Assembly (NCBI GenBank): GCA_947453725.1
Contig: CANGHH010000022.1
Location: forward strand, 1 to 64,000
Source of the DNA: Betaproteobacteria bacterium
GTDB lineage: Bacteria > Pseudomonadota > Gammaproteobacteria > Burkholderiales > Burkholderiaceae_C
Direction: 5' to 3'
DNA length: 64,000 nt
The position numbers and the translations under genes were made by a program. This document shows positions 56,889-64,000 of this stretch, in pieces. The notes under the pieces were generated by a model. It was not told the DNA's origin. It saw only the letters and a list, made by a program, of their open reading frames with translations, and did not search any database. Position 1 is the first letter of the stretch; each line of letters begins with the position of its first letter.

Positions 56889-58568
56889 TCAGTCGTCAGC
56901 GTAGATGTCGACGTCCTTGGTTTCCTTGATGAACAACATGCCGATGATGAAGGTCATCGACGCGATGATGATCGGGTACCAAAGACCGCTGTAGATGTTG
57001 CCCTGTGCGGCGACGATCGAGAACGAGATGGCCGGCAGGAAGCCGCCGAACCAGCCGTTGCCGATGTGGTACGGCAGGCTCATCGAGGTGTAGCGGATGC
57101 GGGTCGGGAAGAACTCGACCAGCATCGCGGCGATAGGCCCATAAACCATCGTCACATAGATCACCATCACCGTCAGGATCAGGATGATCATCCACCAGTT
57201 GCCGCTGCCAGCCGGGATCGGGTCGGCCTTGGCGGGGTAGCCGGCGTCATTCAGGGCGGCACGAACTTCCTTCTCGAATCTCGGCTTCTCTTCCTTGGCG
57301 TTGGCCGCTGTGTAGCCCGCGATGGCCTTGTCGCCGACCTTGACGGTGGCGATGGTCGCCGAGGCATCTTCCACCTTGTCGTAGTTGTAGCCGGAATTGG
57401 CCAGGAAGGTGCGCGTCAGGTCGCAGCCCGTCGTGAACTTGGCCGTGCCGGTCAGGTTCAGGATCAGGTTGCAATCACCGACAGGTGCCGTGACCTTGAC
57501 CGGTGATTTCTGGATCGCGGCCTGCAGCTTGGGGTTGGCGTAGGTCGTCAGCGCGTTGAACAGCGGGAAGTAGGTCAGCGCTGCCAGCAGGCAGCCGGTC
57601 ATGATGATGGGCTTGCGGCCAATCCGGTCCGACAGCGAGCCGAAGATCAGGAAGAAGGGCGTGCCGATGATCAGCGACAGCGCAATCAGGATGTTGGCGG
57701 TCGGCCCGTCGACCTTCAGGAAGGTCTGCAGGAAGAACAGCGAATAGAACTGGCCCGTGTACCAGACCACGGCCTGGCCCGCGGTGGCGCCCAGCAGCGC
57801 CAGGATGACGATCTTCAGGTTCCCCCAGTTGCCGAAGGACTCGGTCAGCGGCGCCTTCGAGGTCTTGCCCTCGGCCTTCATGCGCGTGAAGGCCGGCGAC
57901 TCACTCAGCTTCAGCCGTATCCAGACCGAGACGATCAGCAACACACCCGACAGGCCGTAGGGGATGCGCCAGCCCCAGTCGGCGAATTCCTTTTCGCCGA
58001 CGTACAGGCGGGTGCCCAGGATGACCATCAGCGCCAGCATCAGGCCGACCGTGGCCGTGGTCTGGATCCAGGCCGTGTAGGCGCCGCGGCGCCGGTGCGG
58101 CGCGTGCTCGGCCACGTAGGTGGCGGCGCCACCGTACTCGCCGCCCAGCGCCAGGCCCTGCAGCAGGCGCAGCGCGATCAGCGTGATCGGCGCGGCGATG
58201 CCCCAGCTCTTGTAGGTCGGCAGGAAGGCCACCAGGAAGGTGGACAGGCCCATGATCAGGATGGTCACCAGGAAGGTGTACTTGCGGCCGACCAGATCGC
58301 CGAGACGACCGAAGACGATCGCGCCGAAGGGCCGCACCGCGAAGCCGGCCGCGAAGGCCAGCAGGGTGAAGATGTCGCGCGTCGATGGGTCCAGCGCGGT
58401 GAAGAAATTGGCCGCGATGATGGCCGACATCACGCCGAACAGGTAGAAGTCATACCACTCGAAAATGGTGCCCAGCGACGATGCGAAGATGACGGTTTTC
58501 TCTTCCGTCGAGATCGGTCTCGCGGCAGCGGTCAGGTGGGCTCCTGGACGGACATCAGACTGAGCCAT
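56889..58568 (-). CDS. MFS transporter, metabolite:H+ symporter (MHS) family, with large insert
   Basis: 559 residues. MHS-family landmarks: GTIFEWYDFYLFG near residue 33, GRLGDLVGRKYTF, RLLQGLALGGEYGGAATYVAEHAP and SDRIGRKPIIMTG. A hydrophilic insert of about 110 residues (about 355-465) with two cysteines (VGDCNL, TTGCDL) interrupts the C-terminal half; it is common in this Burkholderiales subgroup. Likely imports an organic acid, betaine or similar solute with H+. Ribosome site GAGGAG lies before the ATG. Confidence 0.92.
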   Translation of the reverse strand: MAQSDVRPGAHLTAAARPISTEEKTVIFASSLGTIFEWYDFYLFGVMSAIIAANFFTALDPSTRDIFTLLAFAAGFAVRPFGAIVFGRLGDLVGRKYTFLVTILIMGLSTFLVAFLPTYKSWGIAAPITLIALRLLQGLALGGEYGGAATYVAEHAPHRRRGAYTAWIQTTATVGLMLALMVILGTRLYVGEKEFADWGWRIPYGLSGVLLIVSVWIRLKLSESPAFTRMKAEGKTSKAPLTESFGNWGNLKIVILALLGATAGQAVVWYTGQFYSLFFLQTFLKVDGPTANILIALSLIIGTPFFLIFGSLSDRIGRKPIIMTGCLLAALTYFPLFNALTTYANPKLQAAIQKSPVKVTAPVGDCNLILNLTGTAKFTTGCDLTRTFLANSGYNYDKVEDASATIATVKVGDKAIAGYTAANAKEEKPRFEKEVRAALNDAGYPAKADPIPAGSGNWWMIILILTVMVIYVTMVYGPIAAMLVEFFPTRIRYTSMSLPYHIGNGWFGGFLPAISFSIVAAQGNIYSGLWYPIIIASMTFIIGMLFIKETKDVDIYADD

Positions 58569-58599
58569 GTGGCTTTCTCCTCGGACTTCATGGGGTATG

Positions 58600-58633
58600 G
58601 CGGCACGGGGCTCGTGCCGTGCCGCAGTTTTTT
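58600..58633 (+). terminator. Terminator-like hairpin upstream of the MHS transporter gene
   Basis: GCGGCACGG (58600-58608), 8-base loop, CCGTGCCGC (58617-58625), then AG and T6 (58628-58633) on the plus strand. It lies in the spacer between divergent genes, 30 bases before the MHS start. It may insulate the plus-strand operon from read-through antisense transcription. Weak case as no plus-strand gene ends just before it. Confidence 0.35.
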
Positions 58634-58787
58634 CAGCCAGCCTGACCGATTCCTGACGACGCCGCCGTCGCGGGCCTGGCTGCGCGAAACGCGCGGGTTT
58701 CCCTAGTGATGGATAACCCGGAAGGGGTCACCATCGCGGGGTGGTGCAGCGGGTCAGGCACCCGGTCTCGTGGCTGACAATGCCAGC

Positions 58788-59072
58788 ATGACAAGCTCTG
58801 CAAGGTCCGTGTTCTGGGCCCGCACCAAGGCGCTGACGGGGGCCTTGCTGGCGGTCTGGCTGGCCGTCAACCTGCTGGTGCCCTGGTTCGCGAGGGACCT
58901 CAACGCCTTCCACGCTTTCGGATTTCCCCTGGGCTACTGGTTGGCCGCTGAAGGCGCCTTGCTGGTGTATCTGCTGATCATCGTGGTCTATGTCGTGGCG
59001 ATGGACCGGCTGGAGGCCTGCTGCCTCGACGACGGCGAAGCTGCCGCGCCAGCGGCTTCGGGGTCGGCGTGA
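58788..59072 (+). CDS. DUF4212 membrane protein (sodium:solute symporter small subunit)
   Basis: 94 residues from the ATG at 58788; a GTG at 58770 would add six. Two membrane helices (TGALLAVWLAVNLLVPWF and LAAEGALLVYLLIIVVYVVAM) with an FARDLNAFHAFGFPLGYWLA link define DUF4212, which always precedes a VC_2705-type symporter. It overlaps the symporter start by four bases. Confidence 0.92.
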   Translation: MTSSARSVFWARTKALTGALLAVWLAVNLLVPWFARDLNAFHAFGFPLGYWLAAEGALLVYLLIIVVYVVAMDRLEACCLDDGEAAAPAASGSA

Positions 59073-61195
59073 GCCGTTCCGAGCGGCTTGACCGGGCTGC
59101 CGTCGCGAAGGCCAGCGACAGCCGGCTCGCCCGCCGTCTGGGCTGGCGCTACGCGCTGTTTCTGCTGGCCTTCGGGGCCTTGATCGCCTCGATGGCCCTG
59201 GCCGAAAAGCTGGGTCTGCAGCGCAGCTGGATCGGTGCATCCTTCCTGGTCGTCACGGTGGCGGCCTACGCCTTCATCGGCTTCCTGTGCCGGACCTCGA
59301 ACGAGCTCGATTATTTCGTTGCCGGACGCCGCGTCCCGGCGCTCTTCAACGGCCTGGCGACCGCTGCCGACTGGATGTCGGCAGCCTCTTTCATCGGCAC
59401 CGCCGGCGTGCTCTACCTGCACGGTTTCGCGGGCCTGGCCTACATCCTGGGCTGGACCGGCGGCTACTGCCTGCTGGCTTTGCTGCTAGCGCCCTATCTG
59501 CGGCGCCTCGGCCAATACACCGTGCCCGACTTCCTGCAGGCCCGCTACGGCGGCCGGCTGCCGCGCCTGATCGGCGCTGGCGCCGTGGTCGCGGTGTCCT
59601 TCGTCTACGTCGTGGTGCAGATCTACGGCGTGGGTCTGATCACCTCGCACCTCACCGGCTTTGGCTTCGAGCTGGGCATCTTCGTCGGGCTGGGCGGGGT
59701 GCTGGTCTGCTCCTTCCTGGGTGGCATGCGCGCGGTCACCTGGACCCAGGTCGCGCAGTACCTGGTGCTGATCGTGGCCTACCTGGTGCCGCTGGTCTGG
59801 CTGTCGGTGAAGCAGACCGGCAGCCTCCTGCCGCTGGTCTCCTACGGCGCCCAGCTGTCGCAGATTGCCCAGCGTGAAGGTGAATTGGCTGTCGATCCAG
59901 CCGAGCGCGAGGTGATCCTGAAGCTGCGCGAGCGCGCCGCCATCGCCGACCACAAGCTGCTCGATGTGCGCGGCGCGATGGCCGCCGACGACGCGCAGCG
60001 CCTGCGCCACGTGGCCGAATTGCGCAGCGAGAACGCCGCGCTGGCGCGCATTCAGCGTGCCGAGCGGGAAGTCGTGCAGCGCCCGCGTACCGAGGCGCAG
60101 GCCGCCCTGGCCTACCAGCGCGACAGCGACGGCGCCATCGCCCGGGCGCAGCCGCTGGCCGGCATGGCGCCGCAGACGCTGCCTTTCGCCACCGGCGACC
60201 CGGCCGGCGATGCCGCGTCGAAGAAGCGTTTCGACGCAGCGCGCATCAACTTCGTCGCGCTGATGCTGTGCCTGATGATGGGCACAGCCGCCATGCCGCA
60301 TGTGCTCACGCGCTACTACACGACGACCTCGGCGCCGCAGGCGCGGCGCTCGGTCGGCTGGTCGCTGCTGTTCATCACGCTGCTCTACATGGCGGCCCCG
60401 GCGCTGGCCGTCCTGGTGAAATTCGAGGTCTTGCAGCACCTGGTCGGCACGCCCATCGACCAACTGCCGCAATGGGTCAGCCGCTGGTCGCGGCTCGATC
60501 CGAACCTGGTCTCGGTGAACGACGTCAACGGCGACGGCATCCTGCAGCTCGGCGAACTGCTGCTGGGTGGCGATGTCATCGTGCTGGCGGCGCCCGAGAT
60601 CGGCGGGCTGCCGTATTGGGTGACCTGCCTGGTCGCGGCTGGCGGTCTGGCTGCCGCCTTGTCCACCGCCGACGGCCTGCTGCTGACCATCGCCAATGCG
60701 CTGTCGCACGACATCTATTTCCGCGATATCCATCCCGAAGCCTCGGCGGCCAGCCGGGTCATCGGCTCCAAGGTGCTGGTCATGGTCATCGCGCTGCTGG
60801 CCGCGCTGATCGCGGCGCTGAAGATCACCGACATCCTGCAGTTCGTGTCGGCCGCCTTCTCTTTGGCTGCGGCGACCTTCTTTCCGGCGCTGGTGCTGGG
60901 CATCTTCTGGCGCCGCGCCAGCCGCGCCGGCGCCGTGGCCGGCATGCTCTGCGGCCTGGCGGTCTGCGGTTGGTACATGGCCACCAACCTGCCACTGCTG
61001 CGTTCGCTGCTGGGCGTGGCGCGGCCCCTGGCCGACTGCCAGTGGTTCGGTGTCGACGCGATCGCGGCCGGCGTATTCGGCGTGCCGGTCGGCGTCGCCG
61101 TGATGGTGCTGGTCAGTCTGGTCACCGCGCGCCCGAGCGCAGCGCAGGGCTTGCTGATCGACCGCATGCGCTTCCCGGTGCGCAACGAATGCTGA
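59069..61195 (+). CDS. Sodium:solute symporter, VC_2705/ActP-like, with charged insert
   Basis: 708 residues, longer than the usual 550-600. SSS-family segments DYFVAGRRVPALFNGLATAADWMSAASFIG and GLAAALSTADGLLLTIANALSHDIY are intact, with about 13 helices. Between the sixth and seventh helices a charged, coiled-coil-like insert of about 130 residues (PAEREVILKLRERAA through QRAEREVVQRP) is present. Transport of acetate or another monocarboxylate is likely given the family and DUF4212 partner. Starts at a GTG overlapping the DUF4212 stop. Confidence 0.92.
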   Translation: MSRSERLDRAAVAKASDSRLARRLGWRYALFLLAFGALIASMALAEKLGLQRSWIGASFLVVTVAAYAFIGFLCRTSNELDYFVAGRRVPALFNGLATAADWMSAASFIGTAGVLYLHGFAGLAYILGWTGGYCLLALLLAPYLRRLGQYTVPDFLQARYGGRLPRLIGAGAVVAVSFVYVVVQIYGVGLITSHLTGFGFELGIFVGLGGVLVCSFLGGMRAVTWTQVAQYLVLIVAYLVPLVWLSVKQTGSLLPLVSYGAQLSQIAQREGELAVDPAEREVILKLRERAAIADHKLLDVRGAMAADDAQRLRHVAELRSENAALARIQRAEREVVQRPRTEAQAALAYQRDSDGAIARAQPLAGMAPQTLPFATGDPAGDAASKKRFDAARINFVALMLCLMMGTAAMPHVLTRYYTTTSAPQARRSVGWSLLFITLLYMAAPALAVLVKFEVLQHLVGTPIDQLPQWVSRWSRLDPNLVSVNDVNGDGILQLGELLLGGDVIVLAAPEIGGLPYWVTCLVAAGGLAAALSTADGLLLTIANALSHDIYFRDIHPEASAASRVIGSKVLVMVIALLAALIAALKITDILQFVSAAFSLAAATFFPALVLGIFWRRASRAGAVAGMLCGLAVCGWYMATNLPLLRSLLGVARPLADCQWFGVDAIAAGVFGVPVGVAVMVLVSLVTARPSAAQGLLIDRMRFPVRNEC

Positions 61196-61215
61196 AGTCC
61201 GCCGTCGGCGAGCGC

Positions 61216-61243
61216 TTGGTGTCACTGCTCGCCCTGCTATACT
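61216..61243 (+). promoter_or_regulatory. Sigma70 promoter of the rpsF operon
   Basis: TTGGTG (61216-61221), 16-base spacer, TATACT (61238-61243). Leaves about 110 bases of leader before rpsF. Confidence 0.65.
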
Positions 61244-61360
61244 CGTGGGCTTTCCTTGCTGCACCCGTCATGTCGACGCATCGGGGCAGCTTCCCACCCC
61301 CGCGCCGCAATCGAGCTGAACTTCAGCGCGATGCAAGCCCGGAATCCACAAGGAGTATTC

Positions 61361-61723
61361 ATGCGTCACTATGAAATCGTTCTGCTGATCCATCCGGATC
61401 AGAGCGAGCAGGTTCCGGCCATGCTGGAACGCTACAAGGCCCTCGTGGCCACCGGCGGCGGCAAGGTCCACCGCCTGGAAGACTGGGGTCGGCGCCAGCT
61501 GGCCTACCAGATCCAGAAGCTCGTGAAGGCCCATTACCTGTGCATGAACATCGAGTGCACCATCGAAACGCTGACCGAGATCGAAACCGGCTTCCGTTTC
61601 AATGACGCGGTGCTGCGCCACCTGACCGTGAAGAAGGACAAGGCCGAGACCAATCCTTCGATCATGATGAAGGCGGTCGAGCGCGAAGAGGCCCGCAAGG
61701 AACGCCAGGAGGCCACGGCCTGA
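61361..61723 (+). CDS. rpsF: 30S ribosomal protein bS6
   Basis: 120 residues from the ATG at 61361, preceded by [31 protein letters not shown] and [24 protein letters not shown] are S6 signatures. First gene of the rpsF-priB-rpsR-rplI operon. Binds the 16S central domain with S18. Confidence 0.98.
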   Translation: MRHYEIVLLIHPDQSEQVPAMLERYKALVATGGGKVHRLEDWGRRQLAYQIQKLVKAHYLCMNIECTIETLTEIETGFRFNDAVLRHLTVKKDKAETNPSIMMKAVEREEARKERQEATA

Positions 61724-62055
61724 CGCCTGCTGCGACCAGCGCTCCGGCAGCATCACCTGGCTTCAACCGCCTGGTCCTGTCGGCGACGCTGGTGGAGCGA
61801 GCAGCACTGAGATACACCCCCGCCGGTCTGCCGGCCCTGGACTTGAGCTTGCAGCACGAGTCCGAGGTCAGCGAAGACGGCCAGCCGCGCAAGGTCTCGA
61901 TGGAGATCAAGGCGGTGGCGATCGGGGCGATCACCAGGACGCTGCAAGCTCTGGACCTGGGCACGGCCAGCATCTATGCCGGCTTTCTGACCAGTTCACG
62001 CAACAAGCGCGGTTTGCTGTTCCATATCACCTCGGTCGAGCCGCTGTCTGCATGA
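61720..62055 (+). CDS. priB: Primosomal replication protein N (PriB), CTG start
   Basis: 111 residues if started at CTG 61720, which overlaps the rpsF stop (CTGA) and has CAGGAGG at 61706-61712 with a 7-base spacing. The only in-frame ATG/GTG/TTG is GTG at 61792, but that would cut the first OB-fold strand [11 protein letters not shown], which is conserved in PriB. Remaining strands ([53 protein letters not shown]) are complete. PriB binds single-stranded DNA and helps load the replicative helicase at stalled forks. Confidence 0.9.
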   Translation: MTPAATSAPAASPGFNRLVLSATLVERAALRYTPAGLPALDLSLQHESEVSEDGQPRKVSMEIKAVAIGAITRTLQALDLGTASIYAGFLTSSRNKRGLLFHITSVEPLSA

Positions 62056-62102
62056 CAGTCGATCGCAGGATCCGGATTCAACGATTTCGTTAGGAGTTTC
62101 AA

Positions 62103-62393
62103 ATGCCCCCACCACGTGGTAAAGGTCGCTTCTCAAAAGACAAGCGTCCCAAGCGCAACAACCAGGCGCTGCTGTTCCGTCGCAAGCGTTTCTGCCGCTT
62201 CACCGTCGCCAAGGTCGAGGAAATCGACTACAAGGAAATCGATGTGCTGCGCGATTTCGTCGGCGAGAACGGCAAGATCACGCCCGCCCGCCTGACCGGC
62301 ACGCGTGCCTACTACCAGCGTCAGCTGACCACCGCGATCAAGCGTGCCCGCTTCCTCGCGCTGCTGCCGTACTCCGACCAGCACAAGGTCTGA
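62103..62393 (+). CDS. rpsR: 30S ribosomal protein bS18
   Basis: 96 residues with [54 protein letters not shown]. The N-terminus [20 protein letters not shown] is longer and basic. Preceded by TAGGAG. Binds next to S6 on the 30S platform. Confidence 0.97.
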   Translation: MPPPRGKGRFSKDKRPKRNNQALLFRRKRFCRFTVAKVEEIDYKEIDVLRDFVGENGKITPARLTGTRAYYQRQLTTAIKRARFLALLPYSDQHKV

Positions 62394-62403
62394 GGAATAC
62401 ACC

Positions 62404-62856
62404 ATGCAAATCATTCTTCTCGACAAGGTTGGCAAGCTCGGTGGCCTGGGTGACGTCGTCAACGTCAAACAGGGTTACGCCCGCAACTACCTGATTCCGC
62501 AGAAGCTGGCGCGCCGCGCCACCGAAGCGGCGATCAAGGAATTCGAAGGCCGTCGCGCCGAACTGGAAAAGGCCGCACAGGCCAAGCTGGTCAGCGCCCA
62601 GGCGCTGGGTGCCCAGCTCAGCGGCAAGACGGTGCGCATCGCGCAGAAGGCCGGCGTCGACGGTCGTCTCTTCGGTTCGGTGACCAACGCCGATGTGGCC
62701 GAAGCCCTGACCAAGGCTGGCATGGCCGTTCAGAAGTCCCAGGTGCGCATGCCCACGGGCCCGCTGAAGACCGTCGGCGAGCACCCCGTTTCGGTGTCGC
62801 CGCATTCGGACGTGGTCGTCGAAGTGACCGTGCACGTGGTGCCCCAGGTCGACTGA
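62404..62856 (+). CDS. rplI: 50S ribosomal protein bL9
   Basis: 150 residues from the ATG at 62404. [33 protein letters not shown] is the classic N-domain, then a long linking helix and a C-domain ([26 protein letters not shown]). The gene closes the rpsF operon at a terminator. Confidence 0.98.
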   Translation: MQIILLDKVGKLGGLGDVVNVKQGYARNYLIPQKLARRATEAAIKEFEGRRAELEKAAQAKLVSAQALGAQLSGKTVRIAQKAGVDGRLFGSVTNADVAEALTKAGMAVQKSQVRMPTGPLKTVGEHPVSVSPHSDVVVEVTVHVVPQVD

Positions 62857-62880
62857 CCGACGGCTTTGCGTTTTGCAAGG

Positions 62881-62904
62881 AGGCCGGCACCCGCCGGCCT
62901 TTTT
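62881..62904 (+). terminator. Intrinsic terminator after rplI
   Basis: AGGCCGGC (62881-62888), loop ACCC, GCCGGCCT (62893-62900), then T5 (62900-62904). It separates the ribosomal operon from dnaB. Confidence 0.92.
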
Positions 62905-62944
62905 CATTTCCTGGCTGCACAGCTTGTACAGCCGCGCCCACCGC

Positions 62945-62967
62945 CTGTGCACAGGCTTGTGCACAGG
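62945..62967. promoter_or_regulatory. Tandem TGTGCACA palindromes upstream of dnaB
   Basis: CTGTGCACAGG and TTGTGCACAGG stand 12 bases apart (starts 62945 and 62957), about 40 bases before the dnaB ATG and just upstream of a TACGAT -10-like hexamer (62987-62992). The TTGTGCACA core is 7 of 9 to the DnaA box TTATCCACA. They could be DnaA sites or operators for another dimer. Confidence 0.4.
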
Positions 62968-63002
62968 CGATGCCGGCCTTCTGTCCTACGATAGAGCGCA
63001 CC

Positions 63003-64000
63003 ATGAGCAGCACCCTCTTGAACCTCCGCGACAGCAGTTCCCCACGTGACGATGACGTCGCCCGGCTGCGCGTGCCGCCGCACTCGGTCGAAGCCGAGCA
63101 GAGCGTGCTGGGCGGCCTGCTGCTGGACAACATGGCCTGGGACCGCGCCGGCGACCTGCTGACCGACAGCGATTTCTACCGCTACGAACACCGCCTGATC
63201 TACGCGGCCATCGGCACCTTGATCGCCGGCAGCAAGCCGGCCGACGTGATCACCGTCTTCGAGCAGTTGCAGGGCCTGGGCAAGGCGCAGGACTGCGGCG
63301 GCCTGGCCTACCTGAATGCGCTGGCGCAGAGCGTGCCCAGTGCGGCCAACATGCGCCGTTACGCCGAGATCGTTCGCGAGCGCTCGATCCTGCGCAAACT
63401 CATCGCTGCCAGCGACGAGATCGCCACGAATGCCTTCAATCCACAGGGCCGCGCGGTCTCGTCGGTGCTCGACGAAGCCGAGAGCAAGATCTTCCAGATC
63501 GGCGAGGAAGGTTCGCGCCAGAAGCAGGGCTTCCAGAGCATCGACAAGCTGGTCGTCAGCCTGATCGACCGCGTGCAGGAACTGCACGACAACGGTGCCG
63601 AGGAAGTCACCGGTGTGCGCACCGGTTTCTACGACCTTGACAAGATGACCGCCGGCCTGCAGAAAGGCGACCTGATCGTGCTCGCCGCGCGGCCGTCGAT
63701 GGGCAAGACGGCTTTCGCGCTGAACATCGCCGAGCACGTGGCGGTGCAGGAAGGCCTGCCCGTGCTGGTCTTCTCGATGGAAATGGGCGCCTCGCAACTG
63801 GCGCTGCGCCTGGTCGGTTCGCTGGGCCGCATCAACCAGCAGAACCTGCGCACCGGGCGGCTGGACAGCGGCGAATGGGAGCGCCTGACCGATTCGGTGG
63901 AGAAGCTCAGTCAGGTGCAGTTGCACATCGACGAAACGGCCGGCCTGACCAGTTCCGAGCTGCGCGCCCGCGCCAGGCGCATGGCGCGGCAGTTCGGCAC
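63003..64000 (+). CDS. dnaB: Replicative DNA helicase DnaB, partial (cut by the window edge)
   Basis: 332 codons from the ATG at 63003, running off the right edge. N-terminal DnaB domain (VPPHSVEAEQSVLGGLLLDNMAWDR), linker, then RecA-like core with Walker A ARPSMGKTAFALNIA (near residue 228) and FSMEMGASQLALRL. Unwinds DNA ahead of the fork; PriB upstream belongs to the same restart pathway. Placement after rplI is typical. Confidence 0.97.
   Translation, partial: MSSTLLNLRDSSSPRDDDVARLRVPPHSVEAEQSVLGGLLLDNMAWDRAGDLLTDSDFYRYEHRLIYAAIGTLIAGSKPADVITVFEQLQGLGKAQDCGGLAYLNALAQSVPSAANMRRYAEIVRERSILRKLIAASDEIATNAFNPQGRAVSSVLDEAESKIFQIGEEGSRQKQGFQSIDKLVVSLIDRVQELHDNGAEEVTGVRTGFYDLDKMTAGLQKGDLIVLAARPSMGKTAFALNIAEHVAVQEGLPVLVFSMEMGASQLALRLVGSLGRINQQNLRTGRLDSGEWERLTDSVEKLSQVQLHIDETAGLTSSELRARARRMARQFG

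Overview
This is high-GC, densely coded DNA from a betaproteobacterium of the order Burkholderiales, probably near the Rubrivivax/Leptothrix/Ideonella/Roseateles group. The evidence is the gene order smpB-ratA-rnfH-guaB-guaA, the rimP-nusA-infB-rbfA-truB-typA cluster, the rpsF-priB-rpsR-rplI-dnaB cluster, the style of the proteins and the codon use. I identified the genes by recognising protein motifs and could not search a database, so the genus is inferred. Almost everything is chromosomal core. The accessory signals are a serine recombinase cut by the left edge, a decayed group II intron and a decayed small heat shock gene.

Layout. 1-9.1 kb: recombinase fragment, rimO, metC-like lyase, smpB divergent from ratA-rnfH, a DUF4124 protein, guaB, an MFS exporter start-stop coupled to guaB, and guaA. 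9.1-17.2 kb: a secreted unknown, an FNR-type oxygen sensor with all four cluster cysteines, an M28 peptidase, a VOC protein, a bacterial caspase homologue, an hsp20 remnant, a bifunctional beta-oxidation enzyme and a GhrA-type reductase. 17.2-25.4 kb: a His-rich unknown with a TonB receptor, then on the minus strand a complete tripartite MacAB-type efflux operon headed by a SYLF protein. 25.6-31.6 kb: NTF2-like protein, tRNA-Ser(GGA), DUF2237/SPFH/NfeD set, an Orn/Lys/Arg decarboxylase and fabI. 31.6-40.4 kb: transcription/translation operon with a leader attenuator-like hairpin. 40.4-46.4 kb: EamA transporter, WS/DGAT acyltransferase, two alpha/beta hydrolases, tadA, ldcA. 46.4-53.0 kb: four-gene peptide ABC importer. 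53.0-61.2 kb: large TonB receptor with a palindromic operator-like site, a strong terminator with a group IIC intron relic directly behind it, an MHS-family transporter with a coupled 56-residue membrane protein, and a DUF4212/sodium:solute symporter pair. 61.2-64 kb: ribosomal protein operon and the start of dnaB.

How the genes work together. The core operons cover translation and its quality control (rimO, smpB, rimP, infB, rbfA, truB, typA, tadA, rpsF/rpsR/rplI, tRNA-Ser), GMP synthesis (guaB, guaA) and replication (priB, dnaB). The rest are envelope and uptake modules: two TonB receptors, a peptide importer, an efflux pump, carboxylate transport, murein recycling and lipid/wax metabolism.

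Most notable observations: (1) a truncated group IIC intron inserted immediately after an intrinsic terminator, with recognisable 5' end, reverse transcriptase pieces, and domains V and VI; (2) priB appears to start at a CTG that overlaps the rpsF stop and has a near-perfect Shine-Dalgarno; (3) a perfect 24-bp palindrome upstream of the TonB receptor gene at 53.37 kb and a perfect 15-bp-arm hairpin at 17.36 kb; (4) a 56-codon gene coupled to the MHS transporter. I did not find a clear new multi-gene defence or biosynthetic system.
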